Source: Achromobacter xylosoxidans (GTDB lineage Bacteria > Pseudomonadota > Gammaproteobacteria > Burkholderiales > Burkholderiaceae_B). From it: a stretch of DNA of 64,000 nucleotides. The translations under genes and the position numbers were made by a program. Location: the NCBI RefSeq assembly GCF_002192695.1, contig NZ_MTLG01000110.1, forward strand, positions 62,001-126,000. The letters run 5' to 3'. The notes below the pieces were generated by a model. The model saw only the letters and a program-made list of their open reading frames with translations, made no database searches and was not told where the DNA came from. This document shows, in pieces, positions 9,685-18,592 of this stretch; the stretch's first letter is position 1; each line of letters begins with the position of its first letter.

Positions 9685-11193
9685 TCAGGCGGTAGCGGAG
9701 CTGCCCGAAAAGACAGGTCCGCAAGGCGCCATTCTGATGCCGGGACGCAGCCGTGTCCATGGTTGTTTTGCCGCATCCATCAGCATGGAGCCCGGGGCCG
9801 CGCACACCAGGATCTTGTGCGCAATGCCGGTGAAATCCGCGCGGAAGTGGGCGGAGCTCTTGACCACCAGGATCGCGGCGCGCTGCGGTTCCACGCCGGC
9901 GAAGCGGAACATCTCCTGGTCGGCCATCTGCACCTTGTTCGACGCGACGATGATGCGCACGCCGCCTATGCGCAGACAGGCGCTGGGGCCCAGGTCCATA
10001 TGGAAGCCGCGATAGAAGGCGCCGTGCGTATCGAAGCGTCCATCCGACGTTTTTTCGACGAGGAACTCACTGTCCAGCGGTTCATCGTCGGGAATACCCG
10101 AGTGTCCACCCAATGCAATGCGTACCTTGTTTCCGGCGCCCGCGCGATGGGCCGCCAGCGCGGCCGCGGGGTCGACGATCAGGCCGATGGCGGTATCGCG
10201 CGCATCGTGCCGGATCAGGGCGCGCAAGACGCCGGTGGTGTCCGAGCTGCCGCCCGCGCCGGGGTTGTCCTGCGCGTCGGCGATGACCACGGGCTTATGC
10301 GCGTCGCGCGCCAGGCGCATGGCTTCCTGCACGGCTTCGTCGGGCGTGTAGAGCCTGCCGCCGAAGTCGCGTTCCGCGTTGAGCACGGCGCGCGCCATTT
10401 CGTCGGCGGCGGCGTCGGCTTCAGCTTGCGTTGCGCCGTAGGCCCACACCGTGGGGGCGCACTCGGGGAAGTCGGCCGCGGGAAAACCCGTGGCGAACGA
10501 CAGGCTGAGCGCGCCGCGCGTTTCGATGTCGCCCACCATCTGGTACAGGCTGCGCGAGGGCTCGATATCGGTGGATTGCCAGCACAGCGAAATCAGATAG
10601 GGCAGCGCACGCAGGGCCACGCAGGGCCGCGGCGCGCCCGCCAGCCGCGCGGCCAGCAGTTCGGCTGCGCGTTGCCCGGTTTCGGCCATGTCGATATGGG
10701 GATAGGTGCGGTAGCAGACCAGCGCGTCGGCGTGGCGCACCATGGCGCGGGTGACGTTGGCGTGCAGGTCCAGGCTGGCCACGACGGGCACGTCCGGCCC
10801 CACCAGCTCGCGCACGCGACGCAGCAGTTCGCCTTCGCCGTCATCCAGGTGTTCCGTGACCATGGCGCCATGCAAATCCAGATAGACGCCGTCCAGCGGC
10901 AGCGCCAGCGACAGGCCCTGCAGGATCATTGCGCTGATGCGTTCGAACGCATCCTTGGTGACCGGCCCCGAGGGGCTGGCCGCCGCCCAGGTAGTGGGCA
11001 GCAAGGTATGTCTTCCCATGGCTTCAATAAAGCCCGCCACCGGTATGTTGGCGCCCGCCACCGCCTGGAACATCGCGGGCCCGCTGACCAGCTTGGGCCA
11101 GCCGCCGCCCTTCTCGGCAAAATCCTCCCACGCCGCGCGCGAAGGCGCGAACGTATTGGTTTCATGCTGAAAGCCGCCTATCCCGATGCGCAT
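9685..11193 (-). CDS. M81 family metallopeptidase (MlrC-like), copy 2
   Basis: 502 residues, first gene of the operon. The same landmark series as the other copy is present: HETNTF at 10-15, DLHGAM at 106-111, DLHANV at 142-147, YPHID at 164-168, and the glycine-rich DNPGAGG later. Overall similarity to copy 1 is clear but far from identity, so these are old paralogues rather than a recent duplication. Its stop is 82 nt before the binding-protein start. It has no signal peptide and is presumably cytoplasmic. Placing two M81 enzymes at opposite ends of one operon with an amidase and an importer suggests sequential steps on one substrate. Confidence 0.88.
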   Translation of the reverse strand: MRIGIGGFQHETNTFAPSRAAWEDFAEKGGGWPKLVSGPAMFQAVAGANIPVAGFIEAMGRHTLLPTTWAAASPSGPVTKDAFERISAMILQGLSLALPLDGVYLDLHGAMVTEHLDDGEGELLRRVRELVGPDVPVVASLDLHANVTRAMVRHADALVCYRTYPHIDMAETGQRAAELLAARLAGAPRPCVALRALPYLISLCWQSTDIEPSRSLYQMVGDIETRGALSLSFATGFPAADFPECAPTVWAYGATQAEADAAADEMARAVLNAERDFGGRLYTPDEAVQEAMRLARDAHKPVVIADAQDNPGAGGSSDTTGVLRALIRHDARDTAIGLIVDPAAALAAHRAGAGNKVRIALGGHSGIPDDEPLDSEFLVEKTSDGRFDTHGAFYRGFHMDLGPSACLRIGGVRIIVASNKVQMADQEMFRFAGVEPQRAAILVVKSSAHFRADFTGIAHKILVCAAPGSMLMDAAKQPWTRLRPGIRMAPCGPVFSGSSATA

Positions 11194-11288
11194 CAGGATT
11201 CCCCTTGTTGTTTTGATATGAGGAAGACGCGGCTACGCCGCGCCCGAGTCAGTTCTAAAGTGGCGCGTCCGCACCACCAGCCACACAT

Positions 11289-11348
11289 AAAACAGGCACA
11301 ACGAAAACAGACACAACGAAAACAGGCACGACGAAAACAGGCACAACG
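11289..11348. repeat. Four tandem 15-bp repeats
   Basis: Four back-to-back copies of AAAACAGGCACAACG at 11289-11303, 11304-11318, 11319-11333 and 11334-11348; copies 2 and 3 each differ by one base. They lie 96 nt upstream of the M81 operon start, in the region that should hold its promoter. A minus-strand open frame (11255-11461) translates them as a 5-residue repeat, but it has no other coding features. Confidence 0.9.
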
Positions 11349-11415
11349 CCACAATCAGGCAAGGCCTTCCCCAAGCAGGGTCGCGCGGATCCGGCTCTGC
11401 CGGTCCGCAGCGACG

Positions 11416-11451
11416 CCCCCCTGGGGGGGAAGCGCGCAGCGCTTCGGGGGG
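11416..11451. repeat. GC-rich nested inverted repeat after mmsA
   Basis: An inner hairpin GAAGCGC-GCA-GCGCTTC (11429-11445) is flanked by C6 (11416-11421) and G-runs (11423-11429 and 11446-11453), allowing alternative outer stems. It begins a few bases beyond the mmsA stop, so it could terminate mmsA transcription. There is no T-run. From memory, very similar C-run/hairpin/G-run elements are scattered between genes in Burkholderiales, so a dispersed repeat is the alternative reading. Confidence 0.65.
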
Positions 11452-11457
11452 GGACCC

Positions 11458-12951
11458 TCACTTAGCCACAGGCATCGTGAATTCCGCGCCCTTGGCGATG
11501 CTGTCGGGCCAGCGCTGCATCACGCTCTTGTAGCGCGAATAGAAGCGGATGCCTTCTTCGCCGTAGGCGTGGTGGTCGCCGAACAGCGAGCGCTTCCAGC
11601 CGCCGAAGGAGTGCCAGGCCATGGGCACCGGGATCGGCACGTTGATGCCGACCATGCCGACCTTGATCTGGCGCGCGAAGGCGCGCGCCACGCCGCCGTC
11701 GGACGTGAAGCAGGCCACGCCGTTGCCGAACTCATGGGCGTTGATCAGTTCCACCGCCGAGGCGAAGTCGGGCACGCGCACCACGCACAGCACAGGCCCG
11801 AAGATTTCCTCGCGGTAGATGTTCATGGCGGGCTTGACGTTGTCGAACAGCGTGCCGCCCAGGAAGAAGCCTTTTTCGTTGCCGGGCACTTTCAGGCCGC
11901 GGCCGTCGACCACCAGCGTGGCGCCCGCGGCGATGCCGTCCTCGATGTAGCCCACGACCTTGCCGCGATGCTGCGAGGTGACGAGCGGTCCCATTTCGGC
12001 GTCGCCCTGCATGCCGTCCTTGACCACCAGCGCCTTGACGCGTGGCGTCAGGCGTTCAACCACCTGGTCGGCGACGTCGCCCACCGCCACGGCCACCGAG
12101 ATGGCCATGCAGCGTTCGCCGGCCGAGCCGTAGGCCGCGCCCATCAGCGCGTCGGTGACCTGGTCCAGGTCGGCGTCGGGCATGACCACCATGTGGTTCT
12201 TGGCGCCACCCAGCGCCTGCACGCGCTTGCCGCGGCGGGTGCCTTCGGCATAGATGTATTCGGCGATCGGCGTCGACCCGACGAAGGAGAGGGCCTCGAC
12301 GTCCGGGTGCGCGATCAGCGCGTCGACCGCCTGCTTGTCGCCGTGCACGACGTTGAACACGCCTTCGGGCAGGCCGGCTTCGGCCAGCAGTTCGGCCAGG
12401 CGCAGCGAGGCCGAAGGGTCGCGCTCGGAAGGCTTGAGCACGAAGGTGTTGCCGCAGGCGATGGCCACCGGGAACATCCAGCACGGCACCATCATGGGGA
12501 AGTTGAACGGCGTGATGCCGGCCACCACGCCCAGGGCCTGGCGCATGCTCCAGTTGTCGATGCCGCCGCCGATCTGGTCGGAGTACTGGCCTTTCATCAG
12601 CTGCGGAATGCCGCAGGCGAATTCGACGATTTCGATGCCGCGCGTGACCTCGCCCTTGGCGTCGGAGAAGACCTTGCCGTGTTCGCGCGTGATCAGTTCG
12701 GCCAGTTCGTCCTGATGCTTGTCCAGCAGCGCCTTGAAGTTGAACAGGATGCGCGCGCGCTTGAGCGCAGGCGTTTCGGACCAGGCCGGAAAGGCAGCGC
12801 GGGCGGCGGCCACGGCCAGCGCCACTTCTTCATTCGATGCCAGCGGAATGGAGGAGGTGATTTCGCCGGTGGCGGGGTTGAAGCCGTCCGCGTAGCGGTT
12901 GCTGCGGCCGTCGTAGTGCTGGCCGTTGATGAAATGCGGGATCTTCTTCAT
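11458..12951 (-). CDS. mmsA: CoA-acylating methylmalonate-semialdehyde dehydrogenase
   Basis: 497 residues, the usual MmsA length. The aldehyde dehydrogenase core is intact: Asn150 in PFNFPMM (oxyanion hole), the catalytic Cys281 in the [10 protein letters not shown] context typical of MmsA, and the NAD-binding VLKPSERDP and [12 protein letters not shown] segments. MmsA converts methylmalonate or malonate semialdehyde to propionyl- or acetyl-CoA, with NAD and CoA. It is encoded directly after an omega-amino-acid:pyruvate aminotransferase, the arrangement of beta-alanine catabolism (BauA/BauC), so malonate semialdehyde is the likely physiological substrate. A hairpin terminator between the two genes suggests partly separate expression. 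Confidence 0.95.
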   Translation of the reverse strand: MKKIPHFINGQHYDGRSNRYADGFNPATGEITSSIPLASNEEVALAVAAARAAFPAWSETPALKRARILFNFKALLDKHQDELAELITREHGKVFSDAKGEVTRGIEIVEFACGIPQLMKGQYSDQIGGGIDNWSMRQALGVVAGITPFNFPMMVPCWMFPVAIACGNTFVLKPSERDPSASLRLAELLAEAGLPEGVFNVVHGDKQAVDALIAHPDVEALSFVGSTPIAEYIYAEGTRRGKRVQALGGAKNHMVVMPDADLDQVTDALMGAAYGSAGERCMAISVAVAVGDVADQVVERLTPRVKALVVKDGMQGDAEMGPLVTSQHRGKVVGYIEDGIAAGATLVVDGRGLKVPGNEKGFFLGGTLFDNVKPAMNIYREEIFGPVLCVVRVPDFASAVELINAHEFGNGVACFTSDGGVARAFARQIKVGMVGINVPIPVPMAWHSFGGWKRSLFGDHHAYGEEGIRFYSRYKSVMQRWPDSIAKGAEFTMPVAK

Positions 12952-12988
12952 GGGAACGCTCGAATCTGGGGCGTTGAAAAATGCCGGA

Positions 12989-13035
12989 GGGCGGCCAGCG
13001 GCCGCCCAGGCGAAAAACCGCCCCTCGCGGGGCGG
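12989..13035 (-). terminator. Double hairpin terminator after the aminotransferase gene
   Basis: On the minus strand, CCGCCCC/GGGGCGG arms (13018-13024 and 13029-13035) are followed by five Ts (complement of 13013-13017), 8 nt beyond the aminotransferase stop. A second perfect hairpin (12989-12996 with 13000-13007) follows at once. This should reduce read-through into mmsA. Confidence 0.75.
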
Positions 13036-13042
13036 TCGATGA

Positions 13043-14368
13043 TCAGGCGACTTCCTTCAGGATGCGGCCGATCTGTTCGAAGATCTGGCCGATCTGAGCT
13101 TCTTCAATGATGAGCGGGGGCGAGATCGCGATGATGTCGCCGGTATAGCGCACCATCAGCCCGCTGTCGAAGCACTTCTGGAACACTTCGGCGGCGCGCG
13201 CGCCGGGAGCGCCCGCGCGTGGCGCCAGCTCGATGCCGCAGACCAGGCCCAGGTTGCGCACGTCGATGACGTGCGGCGCGCCCTTCAGGCCGTGGGCGGC
13301 TTCCTGGAAGGCGCCGGACAGCTTGCGGGCGCGGCCGAACAGGTCTTCGCGGCGGTAGATGTCCAGGGTGGCCAGGATGGCGGCGGCCGCCAGCGGGTGC
13401 GCCGAATAGGTGTAGCCGTGGAAGAACTCGATGCCGCCGGCGGGGCCGTTGACGATGGCGTCATGCACCTCGCGCTTGACCGCGACCGCGCCGGCCGGCA
13501 CGGCGGCGTTGCTCACGCCCTTGGCCATGGCGATGATGTCCGGCGTGACGCCGAAGAACTCGGATGCCGTGGCGGCGCCCAGGCGGCCGTAGGCGGTAAT
13601 GACTTCGTCGAAAATCAGCAGGATGCCGTGCTTGGAGGTGATTTCGCGCAGCTTTTCCAGATAGCCCTTGGGCGGGATCAGCACGCCGGTCGAGCCCGCC
13701 ATGGGTTCGACGATGACCGCGGCGATGGTGGACGGATCGTGCAGGGCGACGATGCGCTCCAGTTCGTCGGCCAGGTGCGCGCCCCAGGCCGGCTGGCCCT
13801 TGGAATAGGCGTTCTGCTCGATGTTGTGGGTGTGCGGCAGATGGTCCACGGCGGGCAGCAGCGCGCCGGAGAAGGTCTTGCGGTTGGTCGAGATGCCGCC
13901 GACCGAGATGCCGCCGAAGCCCACGCCGTGGTAGCCGCGCTCGCGGCCGATCAGGCGGGTGCGCTGGCCTTCGCCGCGGGCCCGGTGATAGGCCAGGGCG
14001 ATCTTCAGGCAGGTGTCGACGGATTCGGAACCGGAGTTCGTGAAGAAAACCCGGTCCAGGCCCTGGGGCATCATGCTGGCGACGGCGGTCGCGGCTTCAA
14101 AGGCCAGCGGGTGGCCCAGCTGGAAGCCCGGCGCGTAGTCCATCACGCCCGCCTGGCGGGAGATCGCGGCGACGATTTCCTCGCGGCCGTGGCCGGCGTT
14201 GACGCACCACAGGCCGGCGGTGCCGTCCAGGATCTGGCGGCCGTCGGTCGAGGTGTAGTACATGCCCTTGGCGGTCGCCAGCATGCGCGGATGGGCCTTG
14301 AACTGCTTGTTGGCAGTGAAGGGCATCCAGAGGTGGGACAGGTCGGGCAGTTTGTCGGGGGCGTTCAT
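13043..14368 (-). CDS. Omega-amino acid:pyruvate aminotransferase (beta-alanine type, BauA-like)
   Basis: 441 residues, class-III fold-type-I PLP aminotransferase. Visible features: [11 protein letters not shown] near the N-terminus, typical of the beta-alanine/omega-amino-acid subgroup, NSGSESVD (111-118) for phosphate binding, LIFDEVI (251-257) with Asp254 to the PLP nitrogen, and Lys283 in MAKGVSNA as the Schiff-base lysine. It transfers the amino group of beta-alanine or a related omega-amine to pyruvate, yielding malonate semialdehyde and alanine. The next gene, mmsA, consumes the aldehyde. It is divergent from a MocR-type regulator across 161 bp that hold a candidate operator. Assignment to beta-alanine rather than taurine or GABA rests on the motif style and the mmsA neighbour. 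Confidence 0.9.
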   Translation of the reverse strand: MNAPDKLPDLSHLWMPFTANKQFKAHPRMLATAKGMYYTSTDGRQILDGTAGLWCVNAGHGREEIVAAISRQAGVMDYAPGFQLGHPLAFEAATAVASMMPQGLDRVFFTNSGSESVDTCLKIALAYHRARGEGQRTRLIGRERGYHGVGFGGISVGGISTNRKTFSGALLPAVDHLPHTHNIEQNAYSKGQPAWGAHLADELERIVALHDPSTIAAVIVEPMAGSTGVLIPPKGYLEKLREITSKHGILLIFDEVITAYGRLGAATASEFFGVTPDIIAMAKGVSNAAVPAGAVAVKREVHDAIVNGPAGGIEFFHGYTYSAHPLAAAAILATLDIYRREDLFGRARKLSGAFQEAAHGLKGAPHVIDVRNLGLVCGIELAPRAGAPGARAAEVFQKCFDSGLMVRYTGDIIAISPPLIIEEAQIGQIFEQIGRILKEVA

Positions 14369-14488
14369 GGCGGCTCCAGGGGACGGACAAGCGCTGGACT
14401 TGGGCGACGGTTGTGCAGCCAGCGGGATTGAAATGATTCTGGTGCGTCCGCAGGGGAATGAAAATATACGATCCGCGCAAATGCGGCT

Positions 14489-14521
14489 AACTGTATAGTT
14501 ATCAGCGACACAACTGTACAG
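14489..14521. promoter_or_regulatory. Candidate MocR operator: two direct repeats AACTGTAYAG
   Basis: AACTGTATAG (14489-14498) and AACTGTACAG (14512-14521) are direct repeats 23 nt apart, about two helical turns. They sit in the divergent region just upstream of the regulator start. CTGTACAG is itself a perfect palindrome. MocR/GntR regulators usually bind paired direct repeats in such positions. No other operator-like element was seen in the gap. Confidence 0.6.
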
Positions 14522-14529
14522 CTAATGCC

Positions 14530-15957
14530 GTGATCGATTTTCAGCCCAACCGCGCCCGCGGCCGCGGACAGGCGCCGACCCTGGTCGAGCAACTGGTCGC
14601 CGCCATCCTGCGCGCCATCGAAGAACAGACCCTGCGTCCGGGTATGTCCCTACCCTCGGTGCGCGAGTTCGCGCGCCTGTACGAGGTCAGCACCTTCACG
14701 GTGGCCAGCGCGTACAGCCGGCTGGTATCGCTGGGCTGGCTGGCGGCGCGGCCGGGCGCGGGCTATCGGGTCGCGACGCCGGACGCTCCCGCGCGCCCAA
14801 GCCAGCCGCCGTCCTGGGAGCCGCCGCGCCTGAACGCCGGCTGGCTGCTGTCGGATATCTTCGCGGACCATTCCATCCCCATCAAATCGGGTTGCGGCTG
14901 GTTGCCGGGCGAATGGCTGAACGAAGAAGGGCTGCACATGGCCCTGCGCCACATGGGGCGGGTGCCGGCCATGCGTATCGCGAACTACGGGCATCCCTAC
15001 GGCTATGCGCCGCTGCGCGAGACCATCGCGGCCAGCCTGAGCGCGCAGGGCATGGAGGTCGAGGCCTCGCAGGTCGTGCTGACCCAGGGCGTGACGCACG
15101 GGCTGGACATGGTGATACGAACCTTGCTGCGGCCGGGCGACACCGTGGTGGTGGAGCAGCCCGCCTATGCCAACCTGCTGCAGATGCTGCGCCTGGCAGG
15201 CCTGCGCGCGGTGCCCGTGCCCCGCACGCCGGACGGGCTGGACTGCGAGGCGCTGGAAGCGGTGGTGGCCCGCCATCGGCCGCGCGCCCTGGTCGTCAAT
15301 ACCGCCTTGCAGAATCCCTCGGGCGCCAGTATCAGCATGGCCAACGCCTTCCGCATCCTGCAGGCGGCCGAGCGGCACGGGTTGTGGGTGGTGGAAGACG
15401 ACATCTCGCGCGAACTTGCGCCCGGCGTGACGCCCATGCTGGCCGCCCTGGACGGGGCGCGGCGCGTGGTCTACCTGGGCGGGTACTCCAAGGTCATCAG
15501 TCCGTCGGTGCGGGTGGGCTATGTGGTGGCGCACCGCGATCTGGCGCGCGACATCGCGCGCACCAAGATGGCGGTGGGCCTGACCTCGCCGGAGATCATG
15601 GAGCGCATCGTGCACCAGGTCATCCGCGAAGGCCGCTACCGTGCCCACATCGCCCGCACCCGCGAGCGCCTGGCAGAGGCCCATGCCGGCGTGGCCGAGC
15701 TGATGGCGCAGCATGGTTTCGAGATCTATGGAAGGCCGCAAGGCGGCCTGTTCCTGTGGGCCAAGGTGGCCGGCCAGTGGCGCGAGCGCGGCGCCAATGG
15801 CCTGGCGGAACTGGCCTTGAAGGATGGCATCTGGCTGGCGCCAGGATCCTACTTCGAGGCGGACGAGGCCGATACGCCCTGGGTGCGCTTCAACGTGGCC
15901 TATTCGGCGGCGCCCGCCCTCTGGCGCTTCATGCGCAATGCCGGGGCGGCAGCTTGA
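14530..15957 (+). CDS. MocR-type (GntR plus aminotransferase domain) transcriptional regulator
   Basis: 475 residues. The N-terminal GntR winged helix (about 15-85) contains RPGMSLPSVREFARLYEVS and the recognition helix FTVASAYSRL. After a linker comes a fold-type-I aminotransferase-like domain with NPSG (262-265), VEDD (288-291) and Lys321 in GGYSK, so PLP binding is retained. MocR proteins sense PLP adducts of amines and usually control a divergent aminotransferase gene; here that is the BauA-like gene and mmsA. The start is GTG at 14530 with no clear ribosome site. The second operator repeat ends only 8 nt before it, so a leaderless or autorepressed transcript is possible. Confidence 0.9.
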   Translation: MIDFQPNRARGRGQAPTLVEQLVAAILRAIEEQTLRPGMSLPSVREFARLYEVSTFTVASAYSRLVSLGWLAARPGAGYRVATPDAPARPSQPPSWEPPRLNAGWLLSDIFADHSIPIKSGCGWLPGEWLNEEGLHMALRHMGRVPAMRIANYGHPYGYAPLRETIAASLSAQGMEVEASQVVLTQGVTHGLDMVIRTLLRPGDTVVVEQPAYANLLQMLRLAGLRAVPVPRTPDGLDCEALEAVVARHRPRALVVNTALQNPSGASISMANAFRILQAAERHGLWVVEDDISRELAPGVTPMLAALDGARRVVYLGGYSKVISPSVRVGYVVAHRDLARDIARTKMAVGLTSPEIMERIVHQVIREGRYRAHIARTRERLAEAHAGVAELMAQHGFEIYGRPQGGLFLWAKVAGQWRERGANGLAELALKDGIWLAPGSYFEADEADTPWVRFNVAYSAAPALWRFMRNAGAAA

Positions 15958-15958
15958 G

Positions 15959-16444
15959 TCATTGCCGCTCGTAGGTCACGAAATCGTATTCGTAGCCATT
16001 TTCGGCCGGCTGCGCTTCGCGCGCCGTTTCCTTCCATTGGAAGGCGGGCAGCAGGGGGAAGAAGGCGTCGCCTTCGACCTCGGCGCGGACTTCGGTGGCC
16101 AGCACGCGCCGGGCCAGCGGCAGGGCCTGCGCGTAGATTTGCGCGCCGCCGATCACATAGGCCGCGTCGATGTCGCCGCAGGCCTGGATTGCCGCTGCAA
16201 GCGACGGCACCACGATGGCGCCTTCGGCGCTGAAATCGGGGTTGCGGCTGATCACGATGTTGCTGCGGCCGGGCAGCGGCCGTCCCAGCGAGTCCCAGGT
16301 CTTGCGGCCCATGATGATGGGGTGGCCCAGGGTGCTGCGCTTGAAATGCGCCAGATCGCCCGGCAGTTTCCAGGGCAGGGCATTGTCGCGTCCGATGGCG
16401 CGATTGGTGGAATAGGCGACGATGAGGGTAAGGCTGGCGGGCAT
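15959..16444 (-). CDS. folA: Dihydrofolate reductase
   Basis: 161 residues, normal length for bacterial DHFR. The opening LTLIVAYSTNRAIGRDNALPWKLPGDLAHFK contains the Met20-loop equivalent and the substrate-binding Asp. IMGRKTWDSLGRPLPGR binds NADPH phosphate, and YVIGGAQIYAQAL is the glycine-rich cofactor motif. It reduces dihydrofolate to tetrahydrofolate with NADPH, regenerating the folate used by ThyA, which is encoded 2.5 kb away on the same strand. It converges on the MocR gene with a single base between the two stop codons, leaving no room for a separate terminator. Confidence 0.97.
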   Translation of the reverse strand: MPASLTLIVAYSTNRAIGRDNALPWKLPGDLAHFKRSTLGHPIIMGRKTWDSLGRPLPGRSNIVISRNPDFSAEGAIVVPSLAAAIQACGDIDAAYVIGGAQIYAQALPLARRVLATEVRAEVEGDAFFPLLPAFQWKETAREAQPAENGYEYDFVTYERQ

Positions 16445-16528
16445 GCGGGGTCGGGACGGTAGGGGTTCGGCCGGTTGGCTACGGCAAGCGTAGCAAATTT
16501 GCGCGGCGGGCTGCGCCGCGCCGGCCGC

Positions 16529-18592
16529 TCAGTCGACCGCGTGTTCCAGGAATTCGGTGGCCGGCATGGGTTTGCCCAGCAGGAAGCCCTGCAGCGAATC
16601 GCAGCCCAGGCCGGTCAGGAACTTCTGCTGCGCAGGCGTTTCCACGCCCTCGGCGACGATGCGCAGGTTGAGCTGCTGGCCCAGCGCGACGATGGCCGAC
16701 ACGATGGCGGCATCCTCGTTGTCGTTTTCCAGCTGATTGACGAAACCGCGGTCGATCTTCAGTTCGGTGGCCGGCAGCCGCTTGAGATAAAGCAGGCTGG
16801 AATAGCCGGTGCCGAAGTCGTCGATCGAAATCGTCACGCCCAGGCTGGACAGGCGCTTGAGCACCGCCAGGCTGGCCTCGGCGTCGCGCATGGCGGTGGA
16901 TTCGGTCACTTCCAGGGTCAGGCAGGCGGGCGGCACGCCATGGCGTTCGAGGGCCGAGCGTACCGTTTCCACCAGGCTGGCGTGGGCGAATTGCAGGGCC
17001 GAAATGTTGACCGCAACAGTCCAGTGGCCCTGGCCGGCGTTGATCCATTCCCGCATCTGGCGGCAGGCCTCGTTGATCACCCATTCGCCGATGGACAGGA
17101 TCAGGCCGGTCTTTTCCGCCGTGGGGATGAACTGGTCCGGCCCGACCAGGCCGCGCGTCGGATGGTTCCAGCGCAGCAGGGCCTCGGCGCCAATGATGGG
17201 GCCGGCCGGCGCTTCGTACTTGGGTTGGTAATGCAGGACGAGCTGGTTGCGCTCCTGCGCCAGGCGCAGGTCGTGCAGCAGTTCGATCTGTTCGTGCGCG
17301 TCCGCGTTCATGGACGGCTCGAAGAAGCTGTAGCCGGTGCCGCCCAGGCGTTTGGCGTGGTACATCGCCGCGTCGGCGTTGGTCAGCAGGGCGTGGGTGT
17401 CCTGGCCGTCGTTGGGGTAGATGGCGATGCCCACGCTGGAGGTCACCATCACCTCATGCCCGTAGACCGTGACCGGTCGGGCGATGGCGTCGATCAGGCG
17501 GTCGGCCACGTTGGCGGCATCGGTGGGTTCGACCACTTCGCTCAAGACGATGAACTCGTCCCCGCCCAGGCGCGCCACGGTGTCCTGGGTGCGCAGGGTT
17601 TGGCGGATGCGCTGTGCGAGGTCGATCAGCAGGGCGTCGCCGGTGTGGTGTCCGTAGGCGTCGTTGACCGCCTTGAAACCGTCCAGATCGAAGAACAGCA
17701 CGGCGAAGTAACCCTTGCGCCGGGTGGCGCTTTCGATCGCCTGCTCCAGCCGGTCTTCCAGCAGGATGCGGTTGGGAAGTTTGGTCAGGGTGTCGTGCAG
17801 CGCCAGCTGCACCAGTTCCTCATTGGCTTCGGCCAGCGAGGATGCCAGCGCCGAGGTGCGGGCCTCCAGCCGGTTGTCCAGCACCGCGACCAGCAGGGCG
17901 ATGGCCAGCACGCTCAGGGTCACCGCGGTGACGGCGATGGCCAGCCAGCCCGCAGAGATGCCGCTGTTGGCCGCCATGCAGATGCTGCCGGCGGGGAACC
18001 CGGCGGCGGCCATGCCGGTGTAGTGCATGCCGACGATGGCGATGCCCATGATCACCGCTGCCAGCGGCCGCGACCAGGCCACGCGGGGCCCGCCATGGCG
18101 CAGGCGGTAGGTGATCCATAGCGCCGCGCCGGACGCGGCCACGGCAATCACGATGGATAGCGCGAACCACTTGGGGTCGTAGACGATGCCGGGTTCCATG
18201 AGCATGGCAGCCATGCCGAGGTAGTGCATCGCCGCGATGCCGGCGCCCATGAGCAGGGCGCCGATCAACAGCCGCCGCCGCGGCAGCTCGTCCTTGCTTA
18301 CGGTCCACAGGGCGAAGGCGGAGCAGCCGATGGCGATGACCAGCGACAAGACGGTCAGGGGCAAGTCGTAGCCCATGGCGATGGGCAGGCTGAAGGCCAG
18401 CATGCCGACGAAATGCATGGACCAGATGCCCACGCCCATCGCGAAAGCGCCGCCCGCCAGCCAGTAGCGCGCGCTGGGCAACCCGTTCGAGGCCCTGACG
18501 CGGTTAGCCATGCCCAACGCCGTGTACGACGCCAGGATGGCGACTCCTAGGGATACGAGGACGAGCGAAGGGTTATAAGTTCCGACGAGCAT
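16529..18592 (-). CDS. MHYT-GGDEF-EAL cyclic-di-GMP protein
   Basis: 687 residues, start ATG at 18592 with AGGACAGGA upstream. An integral-membrane MHYT sensor domain (about 1-240) has three MH[FY] repeats: SMHFVGM near 59, AMHYLGM near 121 and GMHYTGM near 189. These are thought to bind metal and sense a diatomic gas or redox state. The GGDEF domain has an intact GGDEF at 343-347 and an inhibitory RxxD site at 334-337 (RTQD). The EAL domain begins at EALLRW (470) and keeps DDFGTGYSSL and the other catalytic acids. Both synthesis and breakdown of cyclic-di-GMP are therefore possible. It lies between folA and thyA without an obvious functional link to them. Confidence 0.94.
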   Translation of the reverse strand: MLVGTYNPSLVLVSLGVAILASYTALGMANRVRASNGLPSARYWLAGGAFAMGVGIWSMHFVGMLAFSLPIAMGYDLPLTVLSLVIAIGCSAFALWTVSKDELPRRRLLIGALLMGAGIAAMHYLGMAAMLMEPGIVYDPKWFALSIVIAVAASGAALWITYRLRHGGPRVAWSRPLAAVIMGIAIVGMHYTGMAAAGFPAGSICMAANSGISAGWLAIAVTAVTLSVLAIALLVAVLDNRLEARTSALASSLAEANEELVQLALHDTLTKLPNRILLEDRLEQAIESATRRKGYFAVLFFDLDGFKAVNDAYGHHTGDALLIDLAQRIRQTLRTQDTVARLGGDEFIVLSEVVEPTDAANVADRLIDAIARPVTVYGHEVMVTSSVGIAIYPNDGQDTHALLTNADAAMYHAKRLGGTGYSFFEPSMNADAHEQIELLHDLRLAQERNQLVLHYQPKYEAPAGPIIGAEALLRWNHPTRGLVGPDQFIPTAEKTGLILSIGEWVINEACRQMREWINAGQGHWTVAVNISALQFAHASLVETVRSALERHGVPPACLTLEVTESTAMRDAEASLAVLKRLSSLGVTISIDDFGTGYSSLLYLKRLPATELKIDRGFVNQLENDNEDAAIVSAIVALGQQLNLRIVAEGVETPAQQKFLTGLGCDSLQGFLLGKPMPATEFLEHAVD

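Noticed and set aside
1515-11193. A microcystin-degradation (mlr) cluster
   Set aside because: Only MlrC-type proteins are present; mlrA, mlrB and mlrD equivalents are missing and the transporter is of Opp/Dpp type.
11289-11348. CRISPR array
   Set aside because: Units are 15 bp and directly adjacent with no spacers; no cas genes nearby.
11255-11461. 68-codon minus-strand frame containing a VPVFV repeat
   Set aside because: Most of it is the tandem 15-bp repeat and the GC hairpin. It lacks a ribosome site and a recognisable domain.
9637-13110. A 1157-codon plus-strand open frame antisense to the M81, mmsA and intergenic regions
   Set aside because: It runs opposite to genes with clear family motifs. 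It is His/Arg/Gly-rich without domains and crosses gene boundaries and a tandem repeat, as expected of an antisense frame in GC-rich DNA.
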